From the NCBI RefSeq assembly GCF_945952365.1, contig NZ_CAMFHX010000008.1, forward strand, positions 35,117 to 99,116: 64,000 nt of DNA, read 5' to 3'. The notes beneath the pieces are model-generated. The model had not been told where the DNA came from, made no database searches, and saw nothing but the letters and a program-made list of their open reading frames with translations. Positions 46,301 through 54,272 of this stretch are shown piece after piece; the first letter of the stretch is position 1, and each line of letters starts with the position of its first letter. The stretch comes from an uncultured Cetobacterium sp. Lineage in GTDB: Bacteria > Fusobacteriota > Fusobacteriia > Fusobacteriales > Fusobacteriaceae. The position numbers and the translations under genes are program-made.

Positions 46301-46949
46301 GGAATAAAGGTACTTCTGAACCTTGTCTTATATTAAATCTATACCATGGTAATGAAAATGGGATTATATCTGTATCTCCAATAAATAAATCAGTATTTCT
46401 AAAAGTTACCTGCTTATCAGGCTCTATTACGATTGTATCTGATTGTAAATGGTATCCAACTTCTGAAGGGTTTCTCGTTTCAATAATTTTAGGATCAGTT
46501 GTAAACCAAGCGTTTCTTAAATAGGTTTTTCCATTTAAGTATTCGGTTTTATCTCCACCAAAATATATTCTATCGTTTGGTTTCTCTGCTCCTGTAATCT
46601 GTCCAACCTCTAAATACCCAAAACTTTTTCCAAAGCTTCCAGTATTTCCTTCAGTATCAAACTCTCCGTTAGATGAATCTATCTTTAACTTTCCGGTCGG
46701 TTCATCCGCCTCTAAGAAAAACTCTCCAGGAACATAAGCTCTATTTCTTTCTCTGTCTACTCTCACTTCAAAAGCTTTTAACTTTAAAGACCCATATCTA
46801 ACATTTACTCCATCTGTTGAAGTCATAGTATTAGAGTTTAAATCTATTTCAACTTCATTTTGTGTATCTTCAGCTATTTCTGTCGCTGCTTTTAAACTGC
46901 TCATTGCAACAACCATCAATGCTAGAATCAAATAGATTTTCCTTTTCAT
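43329..46949 (-). CDS. lptD: LPS-assembly outer membrane protein LptD (OstA)
   Basis: Outer-membrane beta-barrel that inserts LPS into the outer leaflet. About 1206 residues, longer than E. coli LptD (784). A signal peptide (KRKIYLILALMVVAMSSLKA) is followed by an OstA-like beta-jellyroll (about 35-190: IDLNSNTMTSTDGVNVRYG and repeating strands). The LptD-type junction reads IGDTDIIPFSLPWYRFNIRQGSE, and a long barrel of alternating aromatic strands follows, ending about 30 residues before the C-terminus in a polar tail. The Cys pairs that form the disulfides in E. coli LptD are absent. I use the ATG at 46949 for its GGAGGG site, though spacing is short; an ATG at 46961 is possible. A TGGTATAAT extended -10 lies at 46985-46990. 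Confidence 0.72.
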   Translation of the reverse strand: MKRKIYLILALMVVAMSSLKAATEIAEDTQNEVEIDLNSNTMTSTDGVNVRYGSLKLKAFEVRVDRERNRAYVPGEFFLEADEPTGKLKIDSSNGEFDTEGNTGSFGKSFGYLEVGQITGAEKPNDRIYFGGDKTEYLNGKTYLRNAWFTTDPKIIETRNPSEVGYHLQSDTIVIEPDKQVTFRNTDLFIGDTDIIPFSLPWYRFNIRQGSEVPLFPSWGSDDDYGWYITSGVLWGDKDSKFKGGISPKFGDRIGLLIGRMENWYDLGSYGSGQLNINDWLIDKKADEDEVERNFNRWDVNYTHNYSGENGYLNLNYQNSTYNMISTMDDGIDNYFRGKENSNNGWKYIDGVPDKGGSLGFYNLDTELTNLGSNNDITLKAKVNLVSDKKAYGVIVAEQLDDMDYGASADYDLTSDISIQKENERYSMGAYYNYLYDMDPGSTKKDLQSRAENFGFNFNDKENNIFISYDDKSGDKFRELNSWERDPNFSKLNRKGFYGIEFDYTPWTVSQYDIYDSKDLKTSLGEYHLYKDIFYKVGYDYSEFEHKLNLQSDPFRKSALTEGKLGKTTNFRDTQYNRYENIIYNKTTENRGYIDFMYDNYKFTIAGGNTKEEIWDREGIYTYSDFDTPWGREAYRVYVNESDFYEVGLSNEKLSLGALGDLELYGNLRFDQYDKGYDNEKSKELSTEDKSTRVRAGFAHDVTMFDNSDNRDRTTDLALNNRLTYMYQDYSYDSDSKMTSDRRMFHKENVNEVSDTLTFDLGNTQTIYTVDYKDVRRASNDNKKGEILNQKLEFLIDDENSFGLDYGIDKRFTDYNTEKENHNDLTFENYGANYRYSNNYFYYKNRRIDSSIWNIEGISDAEERIREDVYGYTYDFGKNKLNLEYIEGKDERDEENAKVINTKNKTYSASYLVGGDVEHLYKASYEDYKNAGAWNSSLSNYNSDVVYLAYTYKDKRFTDAELVSYAASEYKKTPDQLSQVEIDRIRQVLEDRENSRVRTFNLNRIVDDRTYFGDYKRGFHTSLMMQRNDKRYEETGDYLKSLEELEGRLFYSYNRIGVGYIYNQKSNYTSPYAADITQAGWKDTEREHEFSLHAKVGKPSEGWRTKAYVKFYDQLDGVSGENSRSTFDGFGVELGKEFGYYEWAVAYERDYSYRTKDYEWSMAIQFRLLTFPDSNIFGLGATTDKNKKTSPDTYLFDGIKIDDLED

Positions 46950-47000
46950 TAGCCCTCCCATTTTCCCATTTTATGTTAAGTTCAATTATACCATAAAACA

Positions 47001-47027
47001 AAAAAGGTTGCCAGTAGCAACCTTTTT
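47001..47027 (-). terminator. trxA terminator
   Basis: 11-bp stem AAAAAGGTTGC/GCAACCTTTTT with a CAGTA loop, 11 bases beyond the trxA stop. The lptD -10 lies only about 10 bases further, so any lptD -35 would overlap this hairpin. Confidence 0.9.
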
Positions 47028-47037
47028 ATTTATTATT

Positions 47038-47352
47038 TTAATAAGAATTCAATTTTTCTAAAAGTTCTGATTTTTGTCTTAATCCAACGATTTGATCAAC
47101 TTTAACTCCATCTTTAAAGATAATCATTGTTGGAATACTTCTAATTCCGTAATCTCCAGCTAACTCTCCACTTTCGTCTACGTTTACTTTACATATTTTT
47201 GCTGCAGTTTCTCCTGAAAGCTCTTCTAAAATTGGAGCTAACATCTTACAAGGCCCACACCAGTCAGCCCAGAAATCTACTAATACAATTCCTTTTGATT
47301 CTGCTACTTCACTTTTGAAATTTGAATTATTTAAACTTAAAACTTTTCCCAT
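47038..47352 (-). CDS. trxA: Thioredoxin
   Basis: 104-residue disulfide reductase with the classical active site WADWCGPCKMLAPIL near 27-41, the cis-Pro loop SIPTMIIF near 73-80 and no signal peptide. ATG follows AAGGAGG. It has its own strong promoter and terminator although it lies 87 bases downstream of the flavodiiron gene. It probably serves general thiol reduction and peroxidases in this anaerobe. Thioredoxin reductase is not in the window. Confidence 0.96.
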   Translation of the reverse strand: MGKVLSLNNSNFKSEVAESKGIVLVDFWADWCGPCKMLAPILEELSGETAAKICKVNVDESGELAGDYGIRSIPTMIIFKDGVKVDQIVGLRQKSELLEKLNSY

Positions 47353-47396
47353 TTTTTCCTCCTTAACACGGAAAATCTTCCTTTAAATGTAGTTGT

Positions 47397-47425
47397 ACTT
47401 TAACATACCTAACTATTTTTGTCAA
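47397..47425 (-). promoter_or_regulatory. trxA promoter
   Basis: Minus-strand -35 TTGACA (47420-47425) and -10 TAAAGT (47397-47402) with 17-base spacing, 45 bases ahead of the trxA start. Confidence 0.65.
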
Positions 47426-47439
47426 TTTTAATTTCTTAC

Positions 47440-50025
47440 CTATTTATAGAACTTTTTTAAAAGGTTTCCTTTTTTTTCTCTCTCTTTTAAACCTTTTATT
47501 ATTGTGATTCCTTTTTCGACATCTCCAATCAAAATTCCTGATACTATCTCATCATTTTTGAAGTTTAATTTTTTATAAACTAACTTATCATAAACTGTTT
47601 CTGATATTGCATCTCCTGTCTCTAAAACTCCACCTGCTGAGAATATTTTTGTTCCCATTCCTTCAAATGTTACTGGTTGAATTTTATCCTCATACTTTTC
47701 ATCAATTCCAAGAGCACTTAAAGCAGCAACTCGTCCTTGATCAGATGATATTTGCCAAAGTCCAATTACATTTCCTTTGTACTCTGCAACATCCCCACAA
47801 GCGTAGATATCTTTTTCAGATGTCTGCATTTTTTCATCAACTACAACTCCTCTATTGGTTTTTATATCCGCTTGCTGAGCTAACTCTTTATTTGGAACAA
47901 TTCCTGAACTTATAACTACAACATCTGCCTCTACAAACTCTCCACTGTCTAAATATATACCTTCAACTTCAGAAGTTCCTTTAAACCTTTCAGCTTTTGA
48001 GTTCTTATATAACTTAACATCACTTTTAACTATACATGCTTCAAAAAGCTTTGAACCATCCTCATCTAGCTGTCTTGGCAAAATTCTTTGCATCATCTCC
48101 ACAATTGAAACTTCTAACCCTAACTTTTGAAGTCCACATGCCGATTCAAGTCCTAAAACTCCTCCACCGATAACAACCGCTTTTTTCTTTCCAAAAGAGT
48201 ATTTTCTTATTTTATCAACATCATTTTTATCTCTAACGGTAAATATTCCTTCTAGATGTGAATTACCTATACTTGGCATCATCGCCTTTGCTCCAGTCGC
48301 TATTATTAATTTATCATATGAGATTTCTCCTGAAGATGTTTTCAAAACCTTTTTACTTGAGTCTATATTTTCTACAACTGTATTTAATCTAACCTCTATA
48401 TTTTTATCCTCATACCATTTCTCATTTTTAACTAAAAACTGCTCTCTAGCAATTCCCTCTCCTATCATCTCTGATAAAAGAGTTCTATAGTATGGATATT
48501 CATTTTCATTTGATAAAATTATAACTTTTGCATTATCGCTTCTCTCTCTAACTGTTTTAGCTGCAGAAAGAGCTGCGATTCCACCACCTATAATTACAAT
48601 GGTATCTGTTGTTTCTACCTTCTTTGTTTTCTCTTCAAGATTCGATGGTACAAAGAACTCTTTTCCAACTCCACAAGCTGGACAAATATCTGGTGCGTCA
48701 ATCTGATTATAACTTTCACCACAAACACTACAAGTCCATCTCATAAGTTTTCTATCTGGATTAAGATTTTCTACTTCCTCTACTCTGATTTTTTCTGGAA
48801 TAGTTTTTAAGAACATATGCTTTGCAAAATTTTGTCCAAACTCGAAAGCTGAATCTAAATCTTTTCTCGAAGCTCTAAAGTTTACTTTTATTCCATCGAT
48901 AACATTCATTCGAAGTTGATTCAATCTATCTAAAATATTTGGAACAGCTTCTCCACTCCATCCATAACTTCCAAAAGCTGAAACATATTTTCCACCATGA
49001 ACAATTGGATTTAAAGATGTCAAAAGATTCCAAATAACTGGAAGTGTATCTCCATTTATTGTGCAGCTTCCAAATATTATTCCATCAGCCCACTGAAACT
49101 CTCTTAATATTTCACCCTCTAGCTTTCCAAAGTTTTGTACATCTAAGTCATAACTTTTTACTTCTACTGTGCTGTTATAATCTTTTATTCCTTTTTCTAT
49201 CTCTTTTGCTAGCTCTCTTGTATATCCATAAGCTGTAGCATAAGGGATTACAACACTTTTAAATTCATTTGGATTTTTTACTGTTGACCAATTTTTATAT
49301 GTTTCAATAACTTTATCTATATCCACATCTAAAACTGGTCCATGACCTGGTAAAATCATATCTATTTTTAAATCTTTTATCTTTTCCACACCTTCTAAAA
49401 CATATTTTCTAAATGGTGAGAAAATACACATATAATAGTATCTTAAAGCGACCATATAATCTCTTTTTTTCTCTAGTGGTAACTTTGAAAGTAAAATATC
49501 ATCAAAGCTATAGTGCGAACCAAAAGAATCACATGTTACTAAAACTTTATCCTCTTCTATATATGTATATATAGAATCCGGCCAATGTAAAAATGGAGCT
49601 GAAATAAATTTTAGAGTTTTATCTCCTAAAGAAATAGTATCTCCATGCTCAACAACTATATGAGGGAAATCTTTATTTAAAATCCCCTTTAAAAATTCAA
49701 TTGTATTTTTCGATCCTACAACTTTTGCATTCGGTGCTAAATCCAATAGTTTTCCTACAGATCCCGAATGATCAGGTTCTGTATGATTCAAAACTATGTA
49801 ATCAATCAATTTTATATCATCTAAAGCAGTTTTAAGCCTCTCTACAAACTCACTAAACTTTGTCTCTTTAACCGTTTCAAAAATAGCAATCTTTTCACTA
49901 CCTTTTAATAAATAAGAGTTATAAGTAGTTCCAAACTGAGTTTCCATTATTACATCAAAAACCTTCAAATCAGGATTCAACGATCCTACCCAATAGATAT
50001 CTTTTTTTAATTTAAAAGAGTTCAT
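47440..50025 (-). CDS. Multidomain flavodiiron protein: FDP core + short rubredoxin + NADH:rubredoxin oxidoreductase (class F type)
   Basis: A single 861-residue NADH:O2 (possibly NO) reductase. Domain 1 (about 1-250) is a metallo-beta-lactamase-like diiron domain with HTEPDH at 81-86, a further ligand region SAPFLHWPDS, CDSFGSH and GHGPVL. Domain 2 (about 255-400) is an FMN flavodoxin (YATAYGYTRELA, FGSYGWSGEAVP). Domain 3 (about 430-460) is a rubredoxin with CSVCG and CPACG, whose cysteine pairs are closer together than in normal rubredoxin. Domain 4 (about 470-861) is an FAD/NAD oxidoreductase (VIIGGGIAALSAAKTV, VIGGGVLGLESACGL, DIYACGDVAEYKG). This is the arrangement called class F, known from clostridia and Trichomonas, which takes electrons from NADH to O2 in one chain. 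ATG follows GAGGTGG. It lies 18 bases after tsaB. Confidence 0.92.
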   Translation of the reverse strand: MNSFKLKKDIYWVGSLNPDLKVFDVIMETQFGTTYNSYLLKGSEKIAIFETVKETKFSEFVERLKTALDDIKLIDYIVLNHTEPDHSGSVGKLLDLAPNAKVVGSKNTIEFLKGILNKDFPHIVVEHGDTISLGDKTLKFISAPFLHWPDSIYTYIEEDKVLVTCDSFGSHYSFDDILLSKLPLEKKRDYMVALRYYYMCIFSPFRKYVLEGVEKIKDLKIDMILPGHGPVLDVDIDKVIETYKNWSTVKNPNEFKSVVIPYATAYGYTRELAKEIEKGIKDYNSTVEVKSYDLDVQNFGKLEGEILREFQWADGIIFGSCTINGDTLPVIWNLLTSLNPIVHGGKYVSAFGSYGWSGEAVPNILDRLNQLRMNVIDGIKVNFRASRKDLDSAFEFGQNFAKHMFLKTIPEKIRVEEVENLNPDRKLMRWTCSVCGESYNQIDAPDICPACGVGKEFFVPSNLEEKTKKVETTDTIVIIGGGIAALSAAKTVRERSDNAKVIILSNENEYPYYRTLLSEMIGEGIAREQFLVKNEKWYEDKNIEVRLNTVVENIDSSKKVLKTSSGEISYDKLIIATGAKAMMPSIGNSHLEGIFTVRDKNDVDKIRKYSFGKKKAVVIGGGVLGLESACGLQKLGLEVSIVEMMQRILPRQLDEDGSKLFEACIVKSDVKLYKNSKAERFKGTSEVEGIYLDSGEFVEADVVVISSGIVPNKELAQQADIKTNRGVVVDEKMQTSEKDIYACGDVAEYKGNVIGLWQISSDQGRVAALSALGIDEKYEDKIQPVTFEGMGTKIFSAGGVLETGDAISETVYDKLVYKKLNFKNDEIVSGILIGDVEKGITIIKGLKEREKKGNLLKKFYK

Positions 50026-50043
50026 AATCCCACCTCAAAATTT

Positions 50044-50715
50044 TTATTTAGCCTCTTTCTCTCTTTCAGCTTGTGATTTTGTAACGTAGTATGGCTCTAG
50101 TGTAAATAAGTTATCCTCTTTCTCTACTGCTAGCTCAGCTAACAGTGAAGCTCTCGAAACATTTAGTGATTTTTTAATAAAAATAGCTTTATCGCCTATT
50201 TTATTTTTTATTATATCTTCATATACAATAGCTCCATCACCAACGAAAACTGTTTCTTCCTCTACAGAGTTTAAAATATTTTCTAACTCCTCTGCCATAT
50301 ACTCACCCTCTAAAACAAAGGCACCATTCTCTTTCTTATATACTCCAGCGAATACTCTTTCCTTTCTAGCATCTAGCATCGCTATAACTTTTTTATCTCC
50401 AGTGTAAGTTTGAGCTAATAAATCTAGTTCATTTATTCCTGCAATAGATTTTTTCAAAGCATAAGCTAATCCTTTTGCTAGCCCAACTCCAATTCTAATT
50501 CCAGTAAATGATCCTGGACCAATGCTTACAGCAATTTTATCTATATTTTTTTTATCCACACCTGTTAAACTGAACAGTGTATCAATAGTTGTCATTGTTA
50601 TTGCTGAATGATTTTGCTTTACATTTAAAGTTATTTCTCCAACCAATCCTTTTTTATCATCATATAGAGCAACTGTCCCTATATTTGTAGATGTATCAAT
50701 AGCTAAAATCAACAT
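50044..50715 (-). CDS. tsaB: tRNA threonylcarbamoyladenosine biosynthesis protein TsaB
   Basis: Partner of TsaD in forming t6A37 in ANN-decoding tRNAs. The 223 residues show the ASKHA-type start LILAIDTSTNIGTVAL near 2-17 and the TsaB signature SIGPGSFTGIRIGVGLAKGLAYA near 66-88. Its start overlaps tsaE by 20 bases and its GGAG site lies within tsaE, so translation is coupled. TsaC and TsaD are not in the window. Full length with no visible defect. Confidence 0.94.
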   Translation of the reverse strand: MLILAIDTSTNIGTVALYDDKKGLVGEITLNVKQNHSAITMTTIDTLFSLTGVDKKNIDKIAVSIGPGSFTGIRIGVGLAKGLAYALKKSIAGINELDLLAQTYTGDKKVIAMLDARKERVFAGVYKKENGAFVLEGEYMAEELENILNSVEEETVFVGDGAIVYEDIIKNKIGDKAIFIKKSLNVSRASLLAELAVEKEDNLFTLEPYYVTKSQAEREKEAK

Positions 50716-51172
50716 ATTTTAACATCTCCTCCTCTTTCTCTTTATCTCCAACATACTCTAAATTTACAGCTCTCACTTCTAAATCCTCTGTTTCTAAAGC
50801 ATATTCAAACTCTATTTTTATATATTTTTTTGGTAACTCACTTTCGATTATATTTGCCCACTCTATTAAAGCAACACCATCGTTATTTATATAATCCTCA
50901 TACCCTATCTCGTATATTTCATCTGCACTTCCAAGTCTATAAACATCAAAGTGATAAAGTGGTAATCTTCCATCTAAATACTCCAATACATAATTAAATG
51001 TTGGACTTTTTAAATTTTCCTCTATCCCTAGCTCTTTTGCAAAGTTTTTTGTAAACGTTGTTTTTCCAGTACCTAAATCACCAATCAGTGCTACTACTGT
51101 ATTTGGCGAAACATAGTCTGCTAACTTTTTAGCCAAAGCATTAATCTCTTCAAATTTTAATATCTTTCTCAC
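50696..51172 (-). CDS. tsaE: tRNA threonylcarbamoyladenosine biosynthesis ATPase TsaE
   Basis: ATPase that resets the TsaB-TsaD complex during t6A synthesis. 158 residues with P-loop LIGDLGTGKTTFTKNFAKELG near 29-48, the SPTFNYVLEY switch near 57-66, HFDVYRLG near 75-82 and ALIEWANIIESELP. The start is a GTG at 51172 behind AGGTGA. It sits between the heptose adenylyltransferase (11 bases upstream) and tsaB (overlap), a compact operon. Confidence 0.94.
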   Translation of the reverse strand: MRKILKFEEINALAKKLADYVSPNTVVALIGDLGTGKTTFTKNFAKELGIEENLKSPTFNYVLEYLDGRLPLYHFDVYRLGSADEIYEIGYEDYINNDGVALIEWANIIESELPKKYIKIEFEYALETEDLEVRAVNLEYVGDKEKEEEMLKYVDFSY

Positions 51173-51183
51173 TAACTTTTCAC

Positions 51184-51645
51184 CTATCCTTGTATCTTGT
51201 TAACTATATTTGTTGTAGATTTTCCTTCAACAAATCCTAAAATTCTTACTTCTCCACCATTTTTTTCAACAATCTTTGTTTCTGGTAAATCATCCTTTGT
51301 ATAATCTCCACCTTTAACATGAATTGATGGCTTTAATTCATCTAAAAGCTCACATGGAGTATCCTCTTCAAAAATAACTGTATAATCTACAGCTTTTAAA
51401 CCACATAACATCTCTGCTCTATCTAACTCACTGTTTATTGGTCTTGATTCACCCTTTAATCTTTTTACTGAAGCATCAGAATTTACTCCTACAATCAGAA
51501 TATCCCCCTGTCTTTTAGCTTCGTTTAAATAAGTCAGATGTCCAACGTGTAAAATATCAAAGCATCCATTTGTGAATACTACTTTTTTATTTTGTATTTT
51601 TAACTCTTCTATTAACTGTGCTGCCATAGCTCTTTTCAAAATCAT
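51184..51645 (-). CDS. rfaE2: D-glycero-beta-D-manno-heptose 1-phosphate adenylyltransferase (RfaE domain II type)
   Basis: Makes ADP-heptose for the LPS inner core. 153 residues of the nucleotidylyltransferase fold: VVFTNGCFDILHVGHLTYLNEAK holds the HxGH nucleotide motif, GVNSDASVKRLKG and KPSIHVKGGDYTKDDLPE follow, and GKSTTNIV closes. It corresponds to the adenylyltransferase half of HldE with no kinase half. The frame is open to 51735, but TAGGAGAGAG precedes the ATG at 51645. Together with lptD it supports an LPS-bearing outer membrane. It is first in the run rfaE2-tsaE-tsaB-flavodiiron gene. Confidence 0.9.
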   Translation of the reverse strand: MILKRAMAAQLIEELKIQNKKVVFTNGCFDILHVGHLTYLNEAKRQGDILIVGVNSDASVKRLKGESRPINSELDRAEMLCGLKAVDYTVIFEEDTPCELLDELKPSIHVKGGDYTKDDLPETKIVEKNGGEVRILGFVEGKSTTNIVNKIQG

Positions 51646-51760
51646 ATCTCTCTCTCCTACTATCATCATTTTTGTTTTTATTATACCATAATTTTTAAAC
51701 TTATATACACCTGCTAGTTTTTTTTCTTTCGACATGTTAAACTAAAGCGAGGTGATTTTT

Positions 51761-52342
51761 TTGAGAATTTTAGGTATCGATCCAGGAACAGCTATTGTTG
51801 GATATTCTATTGTAGATTATAAAGAAAATAAGATTGTTCTTATAAAATATGGATGTATTTTTACAGATAAAAATTTAGCTATGGAGGATAGACTTCTTCA
51901 AATTTTTGATGAGTTAGAGGAGATTATAGATTTATATTCACCACAGTTTATGGCGATAGAGGAACTCTTCTTCTTCAAAAATAACAAAACAGTTATCAGT
52001 GTTGGACAAGCTAGGGGAGTTATTGTTTTAGCTGGAAAAAGAAAAAATCTTCAAATTGAAAACTATACTCCTTTACAAGTAAAAATGGGAATAACTGGAT
52101 ATGGAAAAGCTGATAAGAAACAGGTTCAATTGATGGTTCAAAAAATATTAAAACTTGATGAGATTCCAAAGCCAGATGATGCAGCTGATGCTATCGCTGT
52201 TGCTATAACTCATATAAACTCATTAACAAACTCGTTATATACACCAAAAGTTGCTCTTACGGCTCCAACTAAAGTCGAGAAAGAGATAAAAAGTAATAGA
52301 ATGACTGCAAAAGAGTTCCGTGAACTCCTGCTAAAAAAATAA
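51761..52342 (+). CDS. ruvC: Holliday junction resolvase RuvC
   Basis: Cuts Holliday junctions symmetrically. About 193 residues with RNase H-like motifs: ILGIDPGTAIVGYSI near 3-17 with the first catalytic Asp, AIEELFFFKN near 64-73 with the catalytic Glu, and PDDAADAIAVAITH near 138-151 with the closing acidic residues. I use the TTG at 51761, which follows GAGGTGA; the frame starts three codons earlier at a GTG inside that site. A somewhat long Lys-rich C-terminal tail (to 193) exceeds the usual 170. It is divergent from rfaE2 and separate from ruvA. Confidence 0.95.
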   Translation: MRILGIDPGTAIVGYSIVDYKENKIVLIKYGCIFTDKNLAMEDRLLQIFDELEEIIDLYSPQFMAIEELFFFKNNKTVISVGQARGVIVLAGKRKNLQIENYTPLQVKMGITGYGKADKKQVQLMVQKILKLDEIPKPDDAADAIAVAITHINSLTNSLYTPKVALTAPTKVEKEIKSNRMTAKEFRELLLKK

Positions 52343-52349
52343 AAAAATT

Positions 52350-52382
52350 AGGTGCCAGAATATTTTTTCTGACACCTTTTTT
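52350..52382. terminator. Bidirectional terminator
   Basis: AGGTG-C-CAG paired with CTG-A-CACCT (8 bp, one mismatch) and T-run, between ruvC (plus) and the aminotransferase (minus). Confidence 0.7.
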
Positions 52383-52386
52383 ATAT

Positions 52387-53577
52387 CTATTTTGAGTTGT
52401 ATTTTTTTAATCCTAACTCAATTATTTTCACAGCTTTTTCTAATCTATCTAAGTCTAGAGCATAAGATATTCTAACCTTATTTACTCCTAACTCCTCTCT
52501 TTGATAAAATCCTTTTGCTGGTGTTAACATAACAGTTGAGTTATCGTATGAAAACTCTCCCAATAACCATTTTGAAAACTCTGTCGCATCTTCTACTGGA
52601 AGTTGAACAATACAATAGAAAGCCCCCTCAGGTTTATTTAACACAACACCCTCTATATTTTTTAATCCTTCATATAGGAAATCTCTTCTCTCCATATACT
52701 TCGCATTTACAACTTCATAATAAGCTCTATCTTTACATCTATAAAGAGCTTCTGCTCCAACCATATCTAAAGTTGAAATAGATAGTCTTGATTGACAAAG
52801 TTTTAAAATATATGCCATGAACTCTTTATTTTTATTTAAAATAGTTCCTACTCTAGCTCCACATGTTGAGAATCTTTTTGATATTGAATCTATCAAAATA
52901 ATTCTCTCTAAATTGTCACTAAATGTTCCACAGCTAACTGTGTCTTTTCCATCATAGATAAACTCTCTGTAAACCTCATCACTGATTAAAAATAAATTTT
53001 TCTCCTTAGAAATCTCATTTAGCATAAGCAGTTCATCTTTTGAATAAACTGAGCCTGTTGGATTCCCTGGATTTGAAAACATTATTGCCTTTGTTTTCTC
53101 TGTCACTAAACTTTCAATAACCTCTTTTTTTGGTAACTTAAAGTTATCTTCAAATTGAGTCGGTATCCCCACAACCTTTATTCCTAACATTGCAAAGAAA
53201 CTATTGTAATTTGCATAATATGGTTCTGGAATTAAAACCTCTTCTCCTGCATCAAAGAGTGTCATCAACGTAAATAATAGTGCTTCACTTCCTCCTGCAG
53301 TTATTAAGATTTCCTCACTGTCATAATTCATCCCTAAATTTTTATAATATCCTTTTACTGAGTCTATTAACTCTTTTCTCCCCGAAGAGTCTGAATACGC
53401 TATTGTTTCTTGTCCAAAATTCTCTACTGCTTCAAAAAACTCCTTTGGAGTTTCTAAATCTGGTTGTCCTATATTTAAATGTATAATGTCTATCCCAGCT
53501 TCTTTAGCTTTTTTCGAGTATGGTATCAACTCTCTTACAGGAGATGTTTTTAAATTTTGTATATTTTTTGAAAACAT
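52387..53577 (-). CDS. PLP-dependent class I/II aminotransferase
   Basis: 396-residue fold type I aminotransferase. Visible signatures: IHLNIGQPDLETP near 32-44, AGGSEALLFTLMTLF near 89-103, FSNPGNPTGSVYSK near 168-181, ISDEVYREFIYDG near 199-211 with the PLP-binding Asp and Tyr, and the Schiff-base Lys in DSISKRFSTCGARVG near 230-244. The C-terminal Arg for the substrate carboxylate is in KVRISYAL. It resembles AspC/aromatic-type enzymes; the amino acid it uses is not determined. ATG follows AGGAGGG. Monocistronic. Confidence 0.9.
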   Translation of the reverse strand: MFSKNIQNLKTSPVRELIPYSKKAKEAGIDIIHLNIGQPDLETPKEFFEAVENFGQETIAYSDSSGRKELIDSVKGYYKNLGMNYDSEEILITAGGSEALLFTLMTLFDAGEEVLIPEPYYANYNSFFAMLGIKVVGIPTQFEDNFKLPKKEVIESLVTEKTKAIMFSNPGNPTGSVYSKDELLMLNEISKEKNLFLISDEVYREFIYDGKDTVSCGTFSDNLERIILIDSISKRFSTCGARVGTILNKNKEFMAYILKLCQSRLSISTLDMVGAEALYRCKDRAYYEVVNAKYMERRDFLYEGLKNIEGVVLNKPEGAFYCIVQLPVEDATEFSKWLLGEFSYDNSTVMLTPAKGFYQREELGVNKVRISYALDLDRLEKAVKIIELGLKKYNSK

Positions 53578-53645
53578 CTGTCCCTCCTAAGCAAACTTTT
53601 TTAATATTATACCAAGCTCTTGCCTTTATGTGAAGTTTTTTTTGA

Positions 53646-53674
53646 TTGAAGTGTAAACTAATCTTTGATATAAT
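53646..53674 (+). promoter_or_regulatory. Promoter of the DUF308-like gene
   Basis: -35 TTGAAG (53646-53651) and a perfect -10 TATAAT (53669-53674), 17-base spacing, 36 bases ahead of the ATG. Confidence 0.65.
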
Positions 53675-53709
53675 TTTATCAATAACTATTCTTTAAGGGA
53701 GAATCTATA

Positions 53710-54261
53710 ATGAAAGTAAATTTTAAATCATTTTTCTTAACACTGGGGATTTTTTATGTTTTAATTGGCGCTCTTGGAATCAGCAATATGGGATTTTTTA
53801 ATAAAAATATTGAATATATTTTAAGTACCGTTTTATTTTTAAATGGAGCTTACCATATTTTCTATTCAACAAGTAATAGAAAAAGTCCATACTTCCATTG
53901 GGGGCTTGTTTTAGGTGAGGGTATAGTTGAACTTATCTCGGTAGCAGTTATTCTTTTAAATAATTTTACTAGCCAACTATTCTTTACAAGCTATATCGGT
54001 GTTTTACTTTGTTTAAAAGGATTAATTTTAATCTTAGGAAGGGATAACAAGTTTACCTCTTGGGAAAAAACAAAAGCTAAGGTTAGAGTTTTAGTTATCG
54101 TGAAAGGACTTTTACATTTCCTTTTCGGATCGTTGATTGTAGTTTTACCTCTGCTTACAGATAAAGCCGTTTACATAGTTTTCGGATGGTATATTCTATT
54201 TTTAGGAATTCACTTCTTAACAGAGGAGTATATAACTAACAAAAAAAGTGATGAGATTTAA
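53710..54261 (+). CDS. DUF308/HdeD-like membrane protein
   Basis: 183 residues with about six hydrophobic segments in paired hairpins, including SFFLTLGIFYVLIGALGISNMG near 7-28 and GLLHFLFGSLIVVLPLL near 133-149. The repeated two-helix units with G-x-L-x-I-x-G spacing resemble DUF308 (HdeD) proteins; the assignment is by pattern only. ATG follows AAGGGAG. It is a single gene with its own promoter, convergent with the flippase gene. No function can be stated. Confidence 0.65.
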   Translation: MKVNFKSFFLTLGIFYVLIGALGISNMGFFNKNIEYILSTVLFLNGAYHIFYSTSNRKSPYFHWGLVLGEGIVELISVAVILLNNFTSQLFFTSYIGVLLCLKGLILILGRDNKFTSWEKTKAKVRVLVIVKGLLHFLFGSLIVVLPLLTDKAVYIVFGWYILFLGIHFLTEEYITNKKSDEI

Positions 54262-54272
54262 TCATCACTTTT
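54244..54272. terminator. Bidirectional terminator
   Basis: AAAAGTGATGA/TCATCACTTTT 11-bp stem with T-runs, spanning the stop codons of the DUF308-like gene (plus) and the flippase gene (minus). Confidence 0.85.
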
